DNA of 64,000 nt from JBBQLG01 sp964251665. Its GTDB lineage: Bacteria; Bacteroidota; Bacteroidia; Cytophagales; Spirosomataceae. Both the position numbers and the translations under genes were made by a program. The first letter of the stretch is position 1. The number at the start of each line of letters is the position of its first letter. The notes below the pieces were generated by a model that was not told where the DNA came from, searched no databases, and was given only the letters and a program-made list of their open reading frames with translations. Of the stretch, positions 25,904-36,000 are shown piece after piece. The DNA lies in the NCBI GenBank assembly GCA_964251665.1, contig CAXUKO010000006.1, positions 186,001 through 250,000 on the forward strand, in the 5' to 3' direction.

Positions 25904-25979
25904 TCTCGTCATGCGGAGGAATAAAAGATATTAGCTACACAGCGGCTAATATTCTTCGTTCCTCTGCGTGATGAGAGTT
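25904..25979. repeat. Long imperfect hairpin between prfC and feoA
   Basis: The two halves, starting CTCGTCATGCGGAGGAA and, reversed, CTCTCATCACGCAGAGGAA, pair through about 30 bases with a loop of about eight (TACACAGC). Most differences are G-U compatible. The form resembles the GTCATGC-GAGGAACGAAGCATC type of repeat common in Bacteroidota gaps. It may act as prfC terminator or be a selfish palindromic repeat. Confidence 0.6.
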
Positions 25980-26048
25980 CTTCCTCGCTCACGTCGTTTT
26001 AAACCCTGCGAAATTGATAGCTCAAACAGTCCAGATATTCTTGCACAA

Positions 26049-26073
26049 GTAAACTTTGCGATGTAAACTTGCG
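26049..26073 (+). promoter_or_regulatory. Direct repeat upstream of feoA
   Basis: GTAAACTTTGCG (26049-26060) and GTAAACTTGCG (26063-26073) form a tandem direct repeat with a two-base gap, about 50 bases before feoA. It could be an operator or part of the promoter. No clear Fur or DtxR box was recognised. Confidence 0.3.
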
Positions 26074-26123
26074 TTCTGTTTGTAATAAATCTAAATAAAC
26101 GGTCGTCCCATCGGCCTACTGAA

Positions 26124-26348
26124 ATGAGTAATCGTAGCGTTGCAGACCTGAAAATTGGCGAGAAGGCGACAATCAAGTCGTTCAATGACCAGTGGATGTC
26201 GCTTAAGTTGCTTGAAATGGGTTGCCTGCCCGGTGCCGAGATCTGTCTGCACTGCAAAGCACCCCTTGGTGATCCGATCTGCCTTAACGTATCGGGCTAC
26301 TGCCTCTCCATGCGTAAGGCAGAAGCTGCTACGATCATGGTGGAGTAA
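26124..26348 (+). CDS. feoA: Ferrous iron transport protein A
   Basis: 74 residues forming one SH3-like barrel: SVADLKIGEKATIKSF at the start, LLEMGCLPGAEICLHCKAP in the middle, and a C-terminal ISLR-equivalent. FeoA is a small cytoplasmic partner of FeoB and is usually encoded directly upstream of it, as here (46 bases to feoB). Its presence supports ferrous iron uptake by the pair. Confidence 0.9.
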   Translation: MSNRSVADLKIGEKATIKSFNDQWMSLKLLEMGCLPGAEICLHCKAPLGDPICLNVSGYCLSMRKAEAATIMVE

Positions 26349-26394
26349 AAACGGTTGATGCCTTTTTTGTCTTCGTTTTTCTCAGTGAATACCC

Positions 26395-28518
26395 TTGAAA
26401 TCGTCTCCAATAGTTGCCCTCGTTGGCAACCCCAACGCCGGAAAATCATCGCTCTTCAATGAACTGACCGGTCTGCGTCAGAAAACCGGTAACTTTCCCG
26501 GCGTTACTGTCGACAAGAAATCGGGCGTAAGCCTCCTCGATACCGATACCGAAGCTGTTGTTGTTGACCTGCCGGGCGTTTATTCCATCTACCCCAAGTC
26601 GTTAGACGAACAACTCGTCACCGATATTCTGGCCAATCCGTCGCATCCCGACTACCCGGATGTTGTGGTGGTAGTCATTGATGCGTCAAACCTGCGCCGG
26701 AACCTGCTGCTGTTTACCCAGATTGCCGATTTACAGTTACCCATGGTGCTGGCCCTGAATATGCTCGATGTGGCCAAACAGCAGCATCAGGAAATCAACG
26801 CGGTTAAGCTGGCCATGCGGCTGGGCGTGCCGGTTGTGCGCATTAACGCCCGTACTGGCGAAGGGATACCCAACTTGAAGAAAGCCATCGTCTCCCAATG
26901 GCATGAGCCGGTCATCGCCGGCAATCTGTTCTTCGACCCGGCTACCGATGAGCCGGAACTGATTGCCGATACCCGCACGCAATACGGGCTTGAGAACAAC
27001 TACTTAGCCTTACAGTACGTCATTCAGCACGATGGTTTCTCGTTCCTGAACCGCCCGCAACGGGAAGGACTGGATGAGTTGATCGACCGCTATCACTTCA
27101 GCGAAGCTCAGTTTCAGGCCCGCGAAACCATCCGGCGGTACGAGCTAATCGCTCCTGTAGTATCCGATGCCGTGGTAGATAGTCGGCCCCTCGACCAGCC
27201 AACCTGGAGTCAGCGGCTCGACCGGTTTCTGTTGCATCCCGTCTGGGGATATGTCATTTTTGGTGTTGTGCTGTTACTGTTGTTCCAGGCTATTTTCGCC
27301 TGGGCGCAACCGTTTATGGATGCCATTGATAACGGGGTCGCCTGGCTGAATGGCAACCTGAAAGAGCAGTTACCCGAAGGGCCTTTGACCAATCTGCTGA
27401 CGGATGGCGTGCTGACGGGCATTGGCGGTATTCTGGTCTTCATCCCACAAATCGCTTTTCTGTTTCTGCTGGTTTCCATACTCGAAGAATCGGGCTATAT
27501 GTCGCGGGTCATGATTATTATGGACCGCATTATGCGCAAATTCGGGCTGAACGGCCGGAGTGTTGTCCCGTTGATTTCGAGTGTGGCCTGTGCTGTACCC
27601 GCGATCATGGCGACGCGGAGCATTGGTACCCGGCGTGACCGGCTGATTACCATTCTGGTAACGCCGTTAATGAGTTGTTCAGCCCGGCTGCCCATCTACA
27701 CCATTCTGATTGCGTTAGTGGTGCCCGACGGGCACGTGTTTGGTGTCTTTAGCCTGAAAGGGCTGGCCCTGATGAGCCTGTATCTGCTCGGGCTGGTATC
27801 GGCTTTGGTGAGCGCGTGGTTACTGAAACTGGTACTAAAAACCAAAGAGCGCGGCTTCTTTATCATGGAATTGCCGACGTTTAAACTTCCCCGCTGGAAG
27901 CACGTAGGCTTGACCGTCCTGGAAAGCGTTCGTTCGTTCGTCTGGGAAGCCGGGCGGGTCATTCTGGCGATCTCCATTATTCTGTGGGTACTGTCCAGTT
28001 ACGGTCCCGGTCAGCAAATGGAACAGGCCGAAGCGCATGTGCGGCAGACCTATAAAAATCAACCCGCCGGTAGCCCCGAACTGGAGAATCAGGTAGCGGC
28101 CCAACGGCTCGAAAAGTCGTATGCCGGTCATTTTGGGCATTTTATCGAGCCAGCTATCAAACCACTGGGGTACGACTGGAAAATCGGTATTGCGCTACTC
28201 AGTTCATTCGCGGCCCGCGAGGTATTTGTGGGCACCATGGCTACTATTTACAGCATCGGTGCCAGTGATGCCGAGGATGGGTCGACCATTCGGGAGCGGC
28301 TGCTGGCCGAACGAAACCCTGATACCGGCGGACCGATGTATACCCCGGCCCTGGCTTGGTCGCTGATGGTTTTTTATGTCTTTGCCATGATGTGTATGAG
28401 TACACTGGCAACTACGTACCGCGAAACCCGGCACTGGCAGTGGCCAGCCTTACAATTGGCGTATATGATGCTGCTGGCTTACGGAGCGGCATTTGTCACC
28501 TACCAGCTAATGCGCTAA
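26395..28518 (+). CDS. feoB: Ferrous iron transporter FeoB
   Basis: 707 residues starting with TTG, the only initiator in frame before the G1 motif at residues 11-19 (GNPNAGKSS). The G domain shows NFPGVTVDK (switch I), DLPGVYS (G3) and NMLD (G4). A helical GDI-like part follows, then a membrane domain with two Gate-type repeats; GYMSRVMIIMDRIMRKFGLN and CSARLPIYTILI match the conserved Cys-containing pore regions. FeoB moves Fe2+ across the inner membrane with GTP hydrolysis. A strong terminator follows. Confidence 0.95.
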   Translation: MKSSPIVALVGNPNAGKSSLFNELTGLRQKTGNFPGVTVDKKSGVSLLDTDTEAVVVDLPGVYSIYPKSLDEQLVTDILANPSHPDYPDVVVVVIDASNLRRNLLLFTQIADLQLPMVLALNMLDVAKQQHQEINAVKLAMRLGVPVVRINARTGEGIPNLKKAIVSQWHEPVIAGNLFFDPATDEPELIADTRTQYGLENNYLALQYVIQHDGFSFLNRPQREGLDELIDRYHFSEAQFQARETIRRYELIAPVVSDAVVDSRPLDQPTWSQRLDRFLLHPVWGYVIFGVVLLLLFQAIFAWAQPFMDAIDNGVAWLNGNLKEQLPEGPLTNLLTDGVLTGIGGILVFIPQIAFLFLLVSILEESGYMSRVMIIMDRIMRKFGLNGRSVVPLISSVACAVPAIMATRSIGTRRDRLITILVTPLMSCSARLPIYTILIALVVPDGHVFGVFSLKGLALMSLYLLGLVSALVSAWLLKLVLKTKERGFFIMELPTFKLPRWKHVGLTVLESVRSFVWEAGRVILAISIILWVLSSYGPGQQMEQAEAHVRQTYKNQPAGSPELENQVAAQRLEKSYAGHFGHFIEPAIKPLGYDWKIGIALLSSFAAREVFVGTMATIYSIGASDAEDGSTIRERLLAERNPDTGGPMYTPALAWSLMVFYVFAMMCMSTLATTYRETRHWQWPALQLAYMMLLAYGAAFVTYQLMR

Positions 28519-28542
28519 AACTAACAACGCTGTGGTGTAAAG

Positions 28543-28578
28543 GAAAAGGGGGCTCAGTCAATGACTGAGCCCCCTTTT
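28543..28578. terminator. Terminator after feoB
   Basis: GGGGGCTCAGT pairs with ACTGAGCCCCC over a five-base loop, flanked by AAAA on the left and TTTT on the right, so it can work in both directions. Confidence 0.9.
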
Positions 28579-28599
28579 CGTATGGTCGGTTGGAATAGC

Positions 28600-28764
28600 T
28601 TAGAACAGCAGTCCTTTCGCAATGAGGGGATAAATGAAGTGGTACAGTATGTACGAAAACAACGCTACCGTAACGCCACCCATTGCCGTCGACGGATCAA
28701 CGGTTAGTTTCGCCCGACGGGATGGCCGTGCCATCCGCCAATCTTTTTGTGCATAATTTCCCAT
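28600..28764 (-). CDS. Small membrane protein, 54 residues
   Basis: A short minus-strand frame starts with ATG at 28764 and ends TAA at 28600. It has a polar, basic N-terminus (MGNYAQKDWRMARPSRRAKL), then a clear TM helix (about 30-46, VTVALFSYILYHFIYPLI) and an aromatic tail. Basic residues before the helix would keep the N-terminus inside. It is convergent with feoB across the shared terminator. No family was recognised; single-pass small proteins are often regulatory, but nothing specific can be said. Confidence 0.5.
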   Translation of the reverse strand: MGNYAQKDWRMARPSRRAKLTVDPSTAMGGVTVALFSYILYHFIYPLIAKGLLF

Positions 28765-28995
28765 AGCGTAACTGCTTCTTTAGACAAACCATTTACAAAC
28801 TTGATGCCGTAATGACCCAAATTTGGGTAGGCTCCTTACCAGCGGGCAATCAAGTGAGTGAACGGCAGTCAGCCCATAGCTACGGGAAATACTCTTTAGT
28901 AAATGGTTGTCTCAGGCAGCCCGCTGTTCAGCGGATGGGTGTGGAAGTGAGGAGAAATTTCCACACTTATGCGCCTGAATTCTACATAATCCGGT

Positions 28996-30495
28996 TTAAT
29001 CCCAGCGCAAGGCATCAACCACATCCGATGCGGTCATCCCCGTCTGACTCCGCTGTTCGGCCACCCGGTCGCCCGCTAACCCATGCGCGTACACGCCCAG
29101 CACAGCCGCTTCAACCGGGTCATAACCCTGAGCCAGCAGGGCCGTCAGCACACCCGTCAGCACATCGCCGGTACCGCCGGTGCTGAGGCCGGGGTTGCCC
29201 GTTGCATTGAAGTGAACATCGCCTTCGGGCGTGGCAACAGCGGTATGCGCACCCTTAAGCACCACAACAACGCCGTAGTTTTTGGCAAAGTCACGGAGCA
29301 GGTCAAGTTTCTGGTAGTCGTTATCCCAGGGCTGCGTGAGCCGCTCAAACTCTTTGGGATGGGGAGTCAGGATGCTGTGCCCGGGTAGTTTGCCGAGCAG
29401 ATGCCGGTTTGTTGCCAGCAGGTTCAGTGCATCGGCATCAATCACCATTGGCTTTCCTACATTGCTGATCAGGTTACTGAGCATACTCAGCGTTTCGGCG
29501 GACGTACCAATGCCCGGGCCGACACCAACGGCGGAGTAAGCACCCGGTTCGGGGCCGTCCACTTCAGCATGGCCCGTCAGGACGTGGTCGTTTTCGTCGG
29601 GGCGGCACATCGCTTCGGGAACCGCCATTTGCAGAATCGGATAGCCGCAACGGGGTGTCTGCACCGTTAACAGCCCAACGCCCGACCGCAGGCAGGCCCG
29701 CGCCGACAGCACAGCCGCGCCGATTTTGCCGTAGCTGCCCGCCAGTAACAGCGCATGACCAAACGTTCCCTTGTTTGAAAACCGGTTGCGCGGCCGGAGC
29801 AGCAGCCGGGCTTCGTCGGGAGTTGTGTAGTAAAAGGGCGTTGGTGCGTTGTCAATAAAACGTTTGTTCAGCCCAATATCTACCGTATGCCATTCGCCCA
29901 CGTATTGTCCGTTCCGGGGCAGCAGCAGGCCCAGTTTGGGTAACTGAAACGTAATGGTATAATCAGGTTCGATGGCTGCGCTGTCGGGTTCATTGGCGTG
30001 GTCGGTGTAAAGCCCACTGGCAATATCGACGGAGACTACGGTGGCCGGTGCCCGGTTAATGGCTTCAATGACGGATTTAACCAGACCATCGGCGGGGCGG
30101 GTGAGTCCCGAACCAAAAATAGCGTCGATCAGTACATCGGTATGGCGCAGCGGAGGCAAATCCCGTTCATTTTCCAGATAAATCGGCTCCACAATCAGTT
30201 TGAGCCGACGATGGTTGTGCATGAAATCGTCCGATTCGCGCGGGGCGTACCGAACCACAATCACCTCAACGGTATAGTCGCGTTCCAGCAGTAAGCGGGC
30301 AATGGCCAGGCCGTCGCCCCCGTTGTTGCCCAGTCCGCAGAATACTTTCACGGCCTGCGTAGGGGGAAACCGGTTGGCGAACCAGTTGGTGAAAGCCAGT
30401 GCCGCCCGCTCCATCAGGTTGAGGGGGGCAATGGGTTCGTGTTCAATGGTATATTGGTCGAGCGTGCGAATCTGATCGACGTTAAGAATCTTCAT
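28996..30495 (-). CDS. nnr: Bifunctional NAD(P)H-hydrate epimerase / dehydratase
   Basis: 499 residues. The N-terminal YjeF_N part (about 1-215) has LNLMERA, VFCGLGNNGGDGLAIARLL (about 49-67) and DAIFGSGLTRP, matching the epimerase. The C-terminal part (about 230-495) is a ribokinase-fold dehydratase, with GVGPGIGTS, ILTPHPKEFERL and NPGLSTGGTGDVLTGVL, including the GTGD catalytic motif. The enzyme repairs damaged NAD(P)HX back to NAD(P)H, using ADP in the dehydratase step. It is divergent from rplS. Confidence 0.95.
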   Translation of the reverse strand: MKILNVDQIRTLDQYTIEHEPIAPLNLMERAALAFTNWFANRFPPTQAVKVFCGLGNNGGDGLAIARLLLERDYTVEVIVVRYAPRESDDFMHNHRRLKLIVEPIYLENERDLPPLRHTDVLIDAIFGSGLTRPADGLVKSVIEAINRAPATVVSVDIASGLYTDHANEPDSAAIEPDYTITFQLPKLGLLLPRNGQYVGEWHTVDIGLNKRFIDNAPTPFYYTTPDEARLLLRPRNRFSNKGTFGHALLLAGSYGKIGAAVLSARACLRSGVGLLTVQTPRCGYPILQMAVPEAMCRPDENDHVLTGHAEVDGPEPGAYSAVGVGPGIGTSAETLSMLSNLISNVGKPMVIDADALNLLATNRHLLGKLPGHSILTPHPKEFERLTQPWDNDYQKLDLLRDFAKNYGVVVVLKGAHTAVATPEGDVHFNATGNPGLSTGGTGDVLTGVLTALLAQGYDPVEAAVLGVYAHGLAGDRVAEQRSQTGMTASDVVDALRWD

Positions 30496-30611
30496 GGGGT
30501 ATTATCTGGTGACGAAACGACGAATTAGGTAAAATCCGGTTAAGCATCCAATTTCCCCATGACGTTCCGTGATTTAATGGACCTGAATTTTCATCAGCCG
30601 GAAAAAATAAT

Positions 30612-30619
30612 TACCTTTG
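30612..30619 (+). promoter_or_regulatory. Predicted -7 box of rplS
   Basis: TACCTTTG fits TAnnTTTG exactly, 68 bases before the rplS ATG. The leader between them contains GCGGCTC / GAGCC-type pairing that might form a ribosomal-protein leader hairpin. Confidence 0.55.
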
Positions 30620-30687
30620 CGGCTCTTTCGACGCCTGGGGTGCCCAAGCCGCTCAAGAGCCACTCACAAATCCGACGAGTCAAAGTC

Positions 30688-31083
30688 ATGGTTGATTTTA
30701 TTAAGTTAGTAGAAACAGACAACGCCCAGCGCCGGGCAGATATGCCGGTTTTTGGGGCTGGTGATACGGTAAACGTACACGTAAAAATCCGCGAGGGTAA
30801 CAAAGAACGCGTTCAGGTATTCCAAGGCACGGTTATTCAGCGCCGGAACCCGAACACCAACGGCGAAACCTTTACGGTTCGTAAGATATCCAACGGTGTT
30901 GGTGTAGAGCGTATCTTTCCGATCTTATCGCCCAACATCGAAAAAATTGAAGTAACCCGCTTCGGTAAAGTCCGTCGTGCCCGGTTGTTCTACCTCCGTG
31001 GTCGTCAGGGTAAAGCTGCCCGTGTGAAAGAGCGCAAAGTAGTAAAAGTAAAAGCGCCTAAAGCAACGGAAGCAGCAGCTTAA
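30688..31083 (+). CDS. rplS: 50S ribosomal protein L19
   Basis: 131 residues from the ATG at 30688. An upstream in-frame ATG (30559) would add 43 residues that no L19 has, and it precedes the likely promoter, so it is rejected. The segments [20 protein letters not shown] (about 30-49), [18 protein letters not shown] and [20 protein letters not shown] are standard L19. A lysine/alanine tail ends the protein. L19 sits at the 30S-50S interface. It is transcribed alone between a good promoter and a terminator. Confidence 0.95.
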   Translation: MVDFIKLVETDNAQRRADMPVFGAGDTVNVHVKIREGNKERVQVFQGTVIQRRNPNTNGETFTVRKISNGVGVERIFPILSPNIEKIEVTRFGKVRRARLFYLRGRQGKAARVKERKVVKVKAPKATEAAA

Positions 31084-31107
31084 GCGTTGTTGAATGCATA
31101 AATGGAG

Positions 31108-31136
31108 AAAGCTGCCCGCAAGGGTGGCTTTTTTTA
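31108..31136 (+). terminator. Terminator of rplS
   Basis: AGCTGCCC and GGGTGGCT (two G-U pairs) form a stem over a GCAA tetraloop, followed by seven T. Confidence 0.85.
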
Positions 31137-31189
31137 TATACCCAGTGGTGTGGTAAACTGACGGCTGGGTCACCAAAGCAGATACAGCT

Positions 31190-31963
31190 ATGAATTTCTT
31201 CAAATACCAGGGTACCGGCAACGACTTTATCCTCATTGACGACCGGGACGAACAGTTTCCGGCGTGTAATCAGGCACTGGTAGCTCAGCTTTGTCATCGC
31301 CGGTTTGGCATTGGAGCCGACGGCTTGATTCTACTGCGTAATGATCCGGAGTATGACTTTCGGATGATCTACTTTAATGCCGACGGGGCCGAGGGCAGTA
31401 TGTGCGGCAATGGCGGGCGGTGTATTGTCCGGTTTGCGCACGACCTGGGCCTGTTCGAGAGCGAAACGCGCTTCCGGGCTGTCGATGGCGAACACGTGGC
31501 TGTGGTATGCGAAGAAGACATTTTTCTTAAAATGGGCGAGGTTAGTGGCGAAGCACAGCACGCTGCCTACCATTTCCTGAATACCGGTTCGCCCCATGTG
31601 GTGAGCTTCTCCGACGATTTGACGACGCTCGATATTGTGGGCGAAGGTCGCGCAATCCGGTATGCGGACGCGTTTCAGCCGGGGGGCACCAACGTTAATT
31701 TTACGCAGGTGCTGGACGATAATACGCTGTTTGTGCGTACTTACGAACGGGGAGTAGAAGACGAAACCTACTCCTGCGGTACGGGCGTGACGGCTGCGGC
31801 TTTAGTGGCACACCGGCAGTTGCAGATGCCCGATCCGGTTTTTATTCAGACGCTGGGCGGGAATCTGCGCGTTTCGTTCGAGGCCCGGCCCGACGGCTCC
31901 TTCGCAAACGTCTACCTGATTGGCCCGGCAAAACGGGTTTTTACCGGTTATCTGGCGATTTAA
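31190..31963 (+). CDS. dapF: Diaminopimelate epimerase
   Basis: 257 residues, full length. The two catalytic cysteines are in MCGNGGRC (Cys72) and ETYSCGTGVTAAA (Cys196). The opening FFKYQGTGNDFILIDDRD is typical. The enzyme converts LL- to meso-diaminopimelate for lysine and peptidoglycan synthesis, without a cofactor. No other dap genes are adjacent. Confidence 0.95.
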   Translation: MNFFKYQGTGNDFILIDDRDEQFPACNQALVAQLCHRRFGIGADGLILLRNDPEYDFRMIYFNADGAEGSMCGNGGRCIVRFAHDLGLFESETRFRAVDGEHVAVVCEEDIFLKMGEVSGEAQHAAYHFLNTGSPHVVSFSDDLTTLDIVGEGRAIRYADAFQPGGTNVNFTQVLDDNTLFVRTYERGVEDETYSCGTGVTAAALVAHRQLQMPDPVFIQTLGGNLRVSFEARPDGSFANVYLIGPAKRVFTGYLAI

Positions 31964-32038
31964 ACAGCGTAAATCAGTAGGGGACAGCCAACAACCCGCC
32001 CCGCATATGGTTAGGTAGAGACAATTACCGCACTACCA

Positions 32039-32968
32039 ATGATTGTCTACAAGAAGTCGGAATGGATACAGGCTATCTGGCATTTTCACACCGGCAGTAC
32101 CGCCAGAGCATTGATCAGACGGCTCGGTGTTGTGGCCATTTACGTCGTCGCTGTCACGTTCGTCGAGTTGAATTATATGGATCTGCGGCTGAAAGACACC
32201 CCGGCGTCGTTCATGCAGGCACTGGGAATTCTGCTCAGTTTGCTCTTACTGTTTCGGACTAACACAGCCTATGACCGGTTTTATAACGGCCGGATTGCGT
32301 GGGGCACGCTGATTAATACGTCCCGGAATCTGGCCATCCTTTATAATGCTATGCTGCCGGATGACGACCGTCTTAACCGGCAGTTCTTTGCTAAAGCCAT
32401 CTCGAATTTTCCGTTCGCGCTGAAAAATCAACTGCGGGCCACTCACTCACTCGATGAACTGGATGAAACCGAAGCGGGGGAGAAGCAGGATCTGCTGCAT
32501 TACGAACACCTGCCGTCGGGCGTTGCCAGCCAACTGCGTATCCGCACCGAACAGTTGTACCGGGATGGCCGCCTGACCGATGCGCAGCATATTGGTCTGA
32601 ACCCGCCGTTGCAGACGTTGATGGACGTTTGCGGCATTTGTGAGCGGATAAAGAGTACACCCATTCCATTTTCGTACAGTCTGTTTATCAAGCTGTTTAT
32701 CATTATGTACCTGATGATTATCCCCTTCACGGTCATCGACGCGTACGGCTACCTCACCATTCCTGCTACCCTGATTATGTCGTACATCATGGTCGGTCTG
32801 GAGATGATTGGGGAAGAGATCGAAGACCCCTTTGGTGTGGAGCGTAACGACCTGCCCCTGAATCAGTTGTCGCAGATGATTCGCGTTAGTGTGCACGAGA
32901 TCATGCAGATCTACCTGCCGCATGACGAGAAAAGCCAGGCCAAGCCCAACTTCGTCATTGTAACATAG
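32039..32968 (+). CDS. Bestrophin-family (UPF0187) chloride channel-like membrane protein
   Basis: 309 residues. The pattern matches bacterial bestrophins: FHTGSTARALIRRLGVVAIY at the start, LLFRTNTAYDRFYNGRIAWG (about 69-88), RNLAILY, IKSTPIPFSYSLFIKLFIIM (about 216-235), and the end PFGVERNDLPLNQL (about 277-290). Four TM helices are predicted. Family members form pentameric anion channels in the inner membrane, or cation channels in some bacteria. It converges on the next gene with 34 bases between the stops. Confidence 0.9.
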   Translation: MIVYKKSEWIQAIWHFHTGSTARALIRRLGVVAIYVVAVTFVELNYMDLRLKDTPASFMQALGILLSLLLLFRTNTAYDRFYNGRIAWGTLINTSRNLAILYNAMLPDDDRLNRQFFAKAISNFPFALKNQLRATHSLDELDETEAGEKQDLLHYEHLPSGVASQLRIRTEQLYRDGRLTDAQHIGLNPPLQTLMDVCGICERIKSTPIPFSYSLFIKLFIIMYLMIIPFTVIDAYGYLTIPATLIMSYIMVGLEMIGEEIEDPFGVERNDLPLNQLSQMIRVSVHEIMQIYLPHDEKSQAKPNFVIVT

Positions 32969-33002
32969 AGGAAGGCTATAGCATCATTTTAGCCAGTTAC
33001 CG

Positions 33003-36000
33003 CTACCGGACGGGCAACACCCAGGTGTAAAAGATGGGCATGCCTTCCGTGGTTACTCCCTGGATAACCAACCGGACTACCTTAGCGGTGTCGCTGAGTG
33101 GAAACAGCAGGGTAGACAGCCCGTTTGAGTCGCTTTGTCCCAATGCTTTCCAGTACAGCACATCCCGTTTGTCGGCGTTTGGCAGCAGGTCCGGCAGGTC
33201 ATAGCGCGGCACGTAAAACTCACGCGGTGCAACAAAGCCCTGCATGATGGTGGCCGGGCCGATAGGTGCGGATAATTGTTTTTTATTTTCCTTTTTCGTG
33301 AAAATAGCAATAACCCCATTGGCGGCACGAACACCGTAGATTCCGGTCGCACCTGCGTTTTTCAGTAGTTCAACTCGACTTATTTCCGCCACGTTGAGAG
33401 ACAAAAATACTGTAGCATAGTCGGCCTCTACGCCATCAAGTAAATACAGCGGAGAATTATCACCAAAACTGGAAAAGTTACGCCCAACTAACTGACTCAT
33501 GCCAGGTATCTGTCGAAACATAGTAGCTACATCTGTGTATTGCTCAGGATGTTCGGGTACAAATACCCCATCGGCCTGTCCATGTATGCTGGCCCGCTGT
33601 ACATCCAGTGGGCGCTCGGCGGTTGGTTTCGCTGCCCGCACGACCACCTCCGCTAATTGCCGGGCCGATGAGTCGCGGTAAAAAGCCGGATGGGCCAGTT
33701 GTCGGTCGCGGGCAGCCGTCAGCGAACTCGCCAGCGATTGCCAGTCAGGAGCCGGAAGCGCGGGTGCTTTACCTAATGCGCCCGGTGCATCAAGGGTGGC
33801 AACGGCGTCTGTCGTACCCGGTGTGAGGGCCCGCACCTGTACGGTATCGTCAATCATAAGTCCCGTCAGCCGAAACCGTCCCTGCGCATTGGTAAGTAAG
33901 GTGCGGAGCATCCGCTGACTACCCTGCTGTAGCGAAAGTGTTACGGGTGCATTGGCCATCGGACGCCCCTTGCGGTTACGAACCTGACCGCCGATAGCCC
34001 AGCCACCCACCGAATCGGCCGGGGAGGGCATAGCCAGCCGACGCCAGCCCTGCGTGAGCAACAGATTATCAATGGCCCCTAACTTACCCGATTCCAGGTA
34101 GTACGACGGTGATTCTACCGGACCACGCAGGCCACCGGTCAGTAGCAGATGGGTGCGTAGATCAGTCCGGGCCGTATCCTCCGGCAGTTGATCGGCATCG
34201 GTCACAGCCGCTGACCAGAAGGCCGCTACGGGGTATCGGTCGGCATCGCGCAGCTGGAAACTAATGGCCACCGTTTCGCGCGGGGCGTAGCGGGGCTTAG
34301 CCATGATAATCCGCATTTGTACCGGACTGACCCGATCCGGCACAAACACCAGGCGTTCGGCGCGGGGCTTGCCGGTATAGTCCCATAGCGTCAGCTGGCA
34401 CACGCCCGGCGGCAGTGTAGCGGTCGAGAGGGCAAACTGGGCTTCGCCTTTGGTTAACTGCCATTTCTGATGATACACCAGTTGGTCGCGGGATACCAGC
34501 GTAACGTATACCGGCTGATCGTGGCCTACTGCCCGCACGGTCACGGTCAGCCGACTGCTGTCGGAGTAGGCATCTGCCGAGAGTGCCCACCCTTCAGCTT
34601 CAACCGGGGGCAGGGCAATGGATTGGGCATCGACACCCTGTTGCGAATCCAGAAGAGCTGCATACGTCTGACCGGCTTCGGGCGTGAAGGCGACATGGCC
34701 GATACCCAGGGCATTGGTCGCAAAAAGGGTGATCTCTTTGCCCGTCTGATCAAGGATACGTCCGCTCGTCGCTCGGCCATGACCCGTAGCTTGTATTGCT
34801 TTAATGCCCAGTTTGCCCGGTACACCCGCCAGCCAGCGTCCACCTTCGGGCAAAAACTGGACATCAACGGGGGCTGCGGGGGAAGCTGGTAACGGTTGGG
34901 CATGGGCAGATTCCACTGTTTTAGACTGACCAGCCGACGCAGGCATCCCGGATAGCCGGATGTTATACACCGGAAAGGCATACTCAAAGGCAGGCCGGGT
35001 AGTGGCGGAGTCTGTGGTGGTATACGCCCGCAGCCGATAGGTACCAGCCAGCAGGGTGTCGGTGATACGGAAAGTACCCGCTGCCCGCCCGTCGTTCAGC
35101 CGAAGCCACTGATGCAGGACGGACTGCCCGCCCGGTGCCCGAAGCTCGATTTGCAGCGTAGTGCCCTGACGCCCGGCAACGGGTAAATGACGGGCCGGAT
35201 CAAGGACGTAGGCACTGAACCAGAGCTGATCGCCGGTGGTGTAAAACGACTTGTCGGTATGCACAAACACAATCGGCGCACTACGGGAAGCCTGACGTTT
35301 GTATTCCGCTACAACTGAATCCTGCCCGGCATCCGCCCGCAGGGCACGCCCCGAGGTGATGACCAGCGCCGTGAGCGTTTCTTTGTCGGCAGGGGTCCAG
35401 TCGGCGGGCAACTGGGTCGCCAGCCGGTCATCGCCTAAATAGCCGCGCACATCCAGGCCGTTGCCCTGCGTAATCCAGCCATCGGTGGTTAAGTCAAACG
35501 CCTGATTGGGCAACAGTAACATCGAATAGGCATAAGGCGAATCGCGGTAGGGCGAGTTACCGGCGTAGACCCGGTTGTAATACACTTCGAGGGGTTGGCT
35601 GCTGACCAGACGACGCTCGAAGGCCAATTCGCCGGGCTTGAATAACGCTTTAGCCTGCTCGGCACCAACAAGCTGACGTTCGGTAGTACGTACCAGCGGC
35701 AGGGTCGTCGTACCGGGATTTAACGACAGGGGTGTCCGGTAGACCAGAAAGCCTTCCTGCTCATGCGTACCCGCTACCAGACTGGCCAGCAGGTGATGCA
35801 GCGAGCCCTTGTAAACTTTCAGCCGGTTGGCCTGCCACTGCGCCAGCTGACGGGCGTCGGTCGGTTTGAGTTCCTCAAACTGGGTGGTACCGGCAAAGTG
35901 CATCTGGCCCTGATAGAGGTCAAAATAGAGCAGCGTGTAGGCCAGACGATAACCCAGTGCCCTGTTTTCGATGATCAGCGGCTCGGCTGACTGCGCCCGG

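Noticed and set aside
30559..30687. Upstream ATG extension of ribosomal protein L19
   Set aside because: L19 proteins do not have this 43-residue leader, and the extension starts before the likely promoter box at 30612.
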